A program made the translations under genes and the position numbers. 64,000 nucleotides of DNA from positions 3,348,001 through 3,412,000 of the forward strand of contig CP064999.1 of assembly GCA_016700115.1 (NCBI GenBank), read 5' to 3'. The notes beneath the pieces are model-generated. The model saw only the letters and a list, made by a program, of their open reading frames with translations. It ran no database searches and was not told the DNA's origin. Source of the DNA: Sphingobacteriales bacterium. GTDB taxonomy: Bacteria > Bacteroidota > Bacteroidia > Chitinophagales > UBA2359. Shown here piece after piece: positions 61,101 to 64,000 of this stretch. Numbering within the stretch: position 1 is the stretch's first letter; each line of letters starts with the position of its first letter.

Positions 61101-64000
61101 GGAGAAGACCTGACCGGATTGGTAGCAGGCAGTTACGAGGTTACCGTAACAGACGGCAACAGTTGTACGACGACCTTAAGCATCACCATCGTTGAGCCAT
61201 CCGCGTTAACCTTAAGTGAGACGCATACAGAAGTGGGATGTTTTGGAGCAGCTACGGGAGCAATAGACTTGGGTGTAACGGGCGGAACCCTGCCCTATAG
61301 TTATAGCTGGAGCAACGGTTCGACGGGAGAAGACCTGACTGGGTTGTTAGCAGGCACTTACGATGTGACAGTAACCGACGGCAACAGTTGTACAGCAAGT
61401 TTAAGCATCACCATCACTGAGCCATCCGCGTTAATCTTAAGCGAGACGCATACGGAAGTGGGATGTTTTGGAGCAGCTACGGGAGCGATAGACCTGAGTG
61501 TAACGGGAGGAACCCTGCCTTATAGCTATAGCTGGAGCAACGGTTCGACAGTTGAAGATTTGGGAAGTTTGACGACAGGAACTTACACAGTGACAGTAAC
61601 CGATGGCAACAGTTGTACGGCGACCTTAAGCATCACCATCACCGAGCCATCCGCGTTAATCTTAAGCGAGACCCATACTGAAGTGGGATGTTTTGGAGGA
61701 GCCACGGGAGCGATAGACCTGAGTGTAACGGGCGGAATCCTGCCTTATAGCTATAGCTGGAGCAATGGTTCGACAGTTGAAGATTTGGGAAGTTTGACGA
61801 TAGGAACTTACACGGTGACCGTAACCGACGGCAACAGTTGTACGGCGACCTTAAGCATTACCATCGTTGAGCCATCCGCGTTAACCTTAAGTGAGACCCT
61901 TACGCAAGTGGGATGTTTTGGAGCAGCAACGGGAGCGATAGACCTGAGTGTAACGGGAGGAACTCTGCCCTATAGCTATAACTGGAGCAACGGTTCAACA
62001 AGTGAAGACCTGACCGGGTTGTTAGCAGGCACTTACGAGGTTACCGTAACAGATGGCAACAGTTGTACGGCGACCTTAAGCATTCCCATCGTTGAGCCAT
62101 CCGCGTTAATCTTAAGCGAGACCCATACGGAAGTAGGGTGTTTTGGAGCAGCTACGGGAGCGATAGACCTGAGTGTTGCGGGCGGAACCCTGCCCTATAC
62201 TCATAACTGGAGCAACGGGTCGACGGGAGAAGACCTGACCGGATTGGTAGCAGGCACTTACGAGGTGACAGTAACCGATGGCAACAGTTGTACGGCGACC
62301 TTAAGCATCACCATCGTTGAGCCATCCACGTTAATCTTAAGCGAGACCCATACGGAAGTGGGATGTTTTGGAGCAGCCACGGGAGCGATAGACCTGAGTT
62401 TGACGGGCGGAACCCTGCCCTATAGCTATAGTTGGAGCAACGGGTCGATGGGAGAAGACCTGACTGGGTTGTTAGCAGGCACTTACGAGATTACAGTAAC
62501 CGACGGGAACAGTTGTATGGCGACCTTAAGCATCACCATCGTTGAGCCATCCGCCTTAATCTTAAGCGAGACCCATACGGAAGTGGGATGTTTTGGAGGA
62601 GCCACGGGAGCGATAGATTTGAGTGTAACGGGTGGAACCCTGCCCTACACTTATAGCTGGAGCAACGGTTCGACTGGAGAAGACCTGACTGGGTTGTTAG
62701 CAGGGACTTATGATGTTACGGTAACCGACGGCAACAGTTGTATGGCTACCTTAAGCATTACCATCACCGAGCCATCCGCCTTAACCTTAAGCGAGACCCA
62801 TACGGAAGTGGGATGTTTTGGAGCAGCTACGGGAGCGATAGACCTGAGTGTAACGGGCGGAACCCTGTCTTATAGCTATAGCTGGAGCAACGGTTCGACA
62901 GTTGAAGATTTGGGAAGTTTGACGACAGGAACTTACACGGTGACTGTAACCGACGGCAACAGTTGTACGGCGACCTTAAGCATTACCATCACTGAGCCAT
63001 CCGCGTTAATCTTAAGCGAGACCCATACGGAAGTGGGATGTTTTGGAGCAGCGACGGGAGCGATAGACTTGAGTGTAACGGGCGGAACCCTGCCCTATAG
63101 CTATAGCTGGAGCAATGGTTCGACGGGAGAAGACCTGACCGGATTGGTAGCAGGGACTTACGAGATTACCGTAACAGACGGCAACAGTTGTACAGCAAGT
63201 TTAAGCATCACCATCACCGAGCCATCCGCATTAACCTTAAGTGAGACCCATACGGAAGTGGGATGTTTTGGAGATGCAACGGGAGCGATAGACCTGAGTG
63301 TATTGGGTGGAACCCTGCCTTATAGCTATAGCTGGAGCAATGGTTCGACTGGAGAAGACCTGACCGGATTGTTAGCAGGGACTTACGAGATTACCGTAAC
63401 AGACGGCAACAGTTGTACGGCGACCTTAAGCATCACCATCACCGAGCCATCCGCGTTAATCTTAAGCGAGACCCATACGGAAGTGGGATGTTTTGGCGGA
63501 GCCACGGGAGCGATAGACCTGAGTGTATTGGGAGGAACCTTGCCTTATAGCTATAGCTGGAGCAACGGTTCGACAGTTGAAGATTTGGGAAGTTTGACGA
63601 CAGGAACTTACACGGTGACCGTAACAGACGGGAACAGTTGTATGGCGACCTTAAGCATCACCATCACCGAGCCATCCGCGTTAATCTTAAGCGAGACCCA
63701 TACGGAAGTGGGATGTTTTGGAGATGCAACGGGCGCGATAGACCTGAGCGTATCGGGTGGAACCCTGCCCTATAGCTATAGCTGGAGCAATGGTTCGACA
63801 GGAGAAGACCTGACCGGGTTGGGTACAGGCAGTTACCAGGTTACTGTAACCGACGGCAACAGCTGTACGGCGACCTTTAGCATCACCATCATTGAGCCAT
63901 CCGCCTTAATCTTAAGTGAGACCCATACGGAAGTGGGATGTTTTGGAGGAGCCACGGGAGCGATAGACCTGAGTGTTGCGGGTGGAACCCTGCCCTATAG
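57861..64000 (+). repeat. Class B SprB repeats, 225 bp, 28 copies, continuing past the window
   Basis: Units start at 57861, 58086 and then every 225 bases from 58312 to 63937, 28 in all with the last cut by the window edge. Each encodes VGCFGxATGAIDLSV, TGGTLPYSYSWSNGS, then one of two alternative cassettes, GEDLTGLLAGTYEV or VEDLGSLTTGTYTV, and TVTDGNSCTATLSITITEPSALILS (in part). GC is about 54% by hand count of one unit. The cassettes are shuffled along the array, and a block of three units (59437-60111) recurs eight units later (61237-61911). Confidence 0.95.
58140..64000 (+). CDS. Giant SprB-repeat surface protein, continuation, 3' partial
   Basis: From the extra base near 58138 the class B repeats read through to the window edge without any stop or shift I could find: 26 consecutive units in exact 225-base register. 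The frame is the same as that of the first 10.3 kb of the gene because the five indels sum to -3. The true C-terminus, where a T9SS type B sorting domain would be expected for SprB proteins, lies beyond the window. No start codon belongs to this segment; 58140 is only where the frame resumes. Confidence 0.75.
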   Translation, partial: MPYSYSWSNGSTGEDLTGLLAGTYEVTVTDDNSCIATLSITITEPSALILSETHTEVGCFGDATGVIDLSVSGGTLPYSYSWSNGSTDEDLTGLVAGTYDVTVTDGNSCTATLSITITEPSALILSENHTEVGCFGGATGAIDLSVTGGTLPYNYNWSNGSTVEDLGSLTTGTYTVTVTDGNSCTATLSITITEPSALILSETHTEVGCFGDATGAIDLSVSGGTLPYSYSWSNGSTGEDLGSLTIGTYTVTVTDGNSCTATLSITIVEPSALILSETHTEVGCFGAATGAIDLSVTGGTLPYSYSWSNGSSGEDLTGLVSGTYEVTVTDSNSCTATLSITITEPSALTLSETHTEVGCFGGATGAIDLSVTGGTLPYTYSWSNGSTGEDLTGLLAGTYNITVTDGNSCTETLSIVIVEPSALTLSETHTEVGCFGAATGAIDLSVTGGTLPYSYSWSNGSTGEDLTGLLAGTYDVTVTDGNSCTASLSITITEPSALILSETHTEVGCFGAATGAIDLSVTGGTLPYSYSWSNGSTVEDLGSLTTGTYTVTVTDGNSCTATLSITITEPSALILSETHTEVGCFGAATGAIDLSVTGGILPYSYSWSNGSTVEDLGSLTTGTYTVTVTDGNNCTATLSITIVEPSALTLSETHTEVGCFGAATGAIDLGVTGGTLPYSYSWSNGSTVEDLGSLTTGTYTVTVTDGNNCTATLSITIVEPSALTLSETHTDVGCFGAATGAIDLGVTGGTLPYSYNWSNGSTGEDLTGLLAGTYDVTVTDGNSCTASLSITITEPSALTLSETHTEVGCFGGATGAIDLSVTGGTLPYSYSWSNGSTGEDLTGLVAGTYEVTVTDGNSCTATLSINITEPSALILSETHTEVGCFGGATGAIDLSATGGTLPYTYSWSNGSTGEDLTGLGSGTYDITVTDGNSCTATLSITITEPSALTLSETHTEVGCFGGATGAIDLSVTGGTLPYSYSWSNGSTGEDLTGLVAGSYEVTVTDGNSCTTTLSITIVEPSALTLSETHTEVGCFGAATGAIDLGVTGGTLPYSYSWSNGSTGEDLTGLLAGTYDVTVTDGNSCTASLSITITEPSALILSETHTEVGCFGAATGAIDLSVTGGTLPYSYSWSNGSTVEDLGSLTTGTYTVTVTDGNSCTATLSITITEPSALILSETHTEVGCFGGATGAIDLSVTGGILPYSYSWSNGSTVEDLGSLTIGTYTVTVTDGNSCTATLSITIVEPSALTLSETLTQVGCFGAATGAIDLSVTGGTLPYSYNWSNGSTSEDLTGLLAGTYEVTVTDGNSCTATLSIPIVEPSALILSETHTEVGCFGAATGAIDLSVAGGTLPYTHNWSNGSTGEDLTGLVAGTYEVTVTDGNSCTATLSITIVEPSTLILSETHTEVGCFGAATGAIDLSLTGGTLPYSYSWSNGSMGEDLTGLLAGTYEITVTDGNSCMATLSITIVEPSALILSETHTEVGCFGGATGAIDLSVTGGTLPYTYSWSNGSTGEDLTGLLAGTYDVTVTDGNSCMATLSITITEPSALTLSETHTEVGCFGAATGAIDLSVTGGTLSYSYSWSNGSTVEDLGSLTTGTYTVTVTDGNSCTATLSITITEPSALILSETHTEVGCFGAATGAIDLSVTGGTLPYSYSWSNGSTGEDLTGLVAGTYEITVTDGNSCTASLSITITEPSALTLSETHTEVGCFGDATGAIDLSVLGGTLPYSYSWSNGSTGEDLTGLLAGTYEITVTDGNSCTATLSITITEPSALILSETHTEVGCFGGATGAIDLSVLGGTLPYSYSWSNGSTVEDLGSLTTGTYTVTVTDGNSCMATLSITITEPSALILSETHTEVGCFGDATGAIDLSVSGGTLPYSYSWSNGSTGEDLTGLGTGSYQVTVTDGNSCTATFSITIIEPSALILSETHTEVGCFGGATGAIDLSVAGGTLPY

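Overview
The window comes from a member of the Bacteroidota, probably an environmental gliding or surface-associated lineage of the Saprospirales/Chitinophagales kind; the order is inferred, not proven. The evidence is C-terminal type IX secretion (T9SS) sorting domains on two proteins, a giant SprB-repeat adhesin, Bacteroidota-type promoter boxes (TAnnTTTG at -7, TTTG at -33), DUF3857 and LVIVD families, a stand-alone TPR-CHAT protein, weak ribosome binding sites, and a low GC background (roughly 35-40% by hand count of sample lines). The window has no rRNA, no convincing tRNA and no CRISPR array.

Positions 1-11.7 kb are mostly housekeeping: the tail of a helical-repeat protein, an EVE-domain protein, a rhomboid protease, a PaaG-like enoyl-CoA isomerase, a secreted M28 peptidase, an ECF sigma factor overlapping a probable regulator, a monofunctional aspartate kinase, a steroid-5-alpha-reductase-like membrane enzyme, a T9SS-secreted esterase and homoserine kinase. 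A 21-bp tandem repeat array (11960-12533) follows. Positions 12.8-20.3 kb hold an LVIVD-type lipoprotein, an EamA transporter, an FG-GAP/VCBS protein with a T9SS domain, one IS30 element with recognisable inverted repeats, and a lone exported protein with a possible Cys-His-Asp triad. Positions 20.4-26.0 kb form a minus-strand operon of a DUF3857 protein and two ABC half-transporters. Positions 26.4-41.4 kb carry PurL (lacking the glutaminase domain), a glycosyltransferase, a LolD-like ATPase, a periplasmic-binding-like lipoprotein, a DUF3575 barrel, a VWA lipoprotein, a bifunctional FTCD, the TPR-CHAT protein and a VOC protein.

Positions 41.5-64 kb are accessory and secreted: two small proteins, a second 21-bp tandem array (43515-43954, each unit centred on a short palindrome), a small exported protein, and then about 19 kb of one giant surface-protein locus that runs off the right edge. 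That locus encodes a signal peptide, a duplicated unfamiliar N-terminal domain, Ig/PKD-like modules, a beta-helix with a very glycine-rich block, an HYR domain apparently split by an insert, a lamin-tail-like domain and then at least 48 SprB repeats. The repeats form two homogeneous classes: 228 bp (18 copies) and 225 bp (28 copies, continuing past the window).

The most unusual signal is in the SprB array. Five small indels (-1, -2, +1, -2, +1) break the frame, but they sum to -3, so the last 5.9 kb is back in the original frame with no further break. Four of the five fall in the same short inter-repeat linker, and two share the same altered sequence. The array also shows multi-unit duplications, a hybrid unit at the class junction, and a GC rise to about 50-54%. 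This is either a recombining, possibly phase-varying adhesin or an assembly artefact, and long reads would decide.
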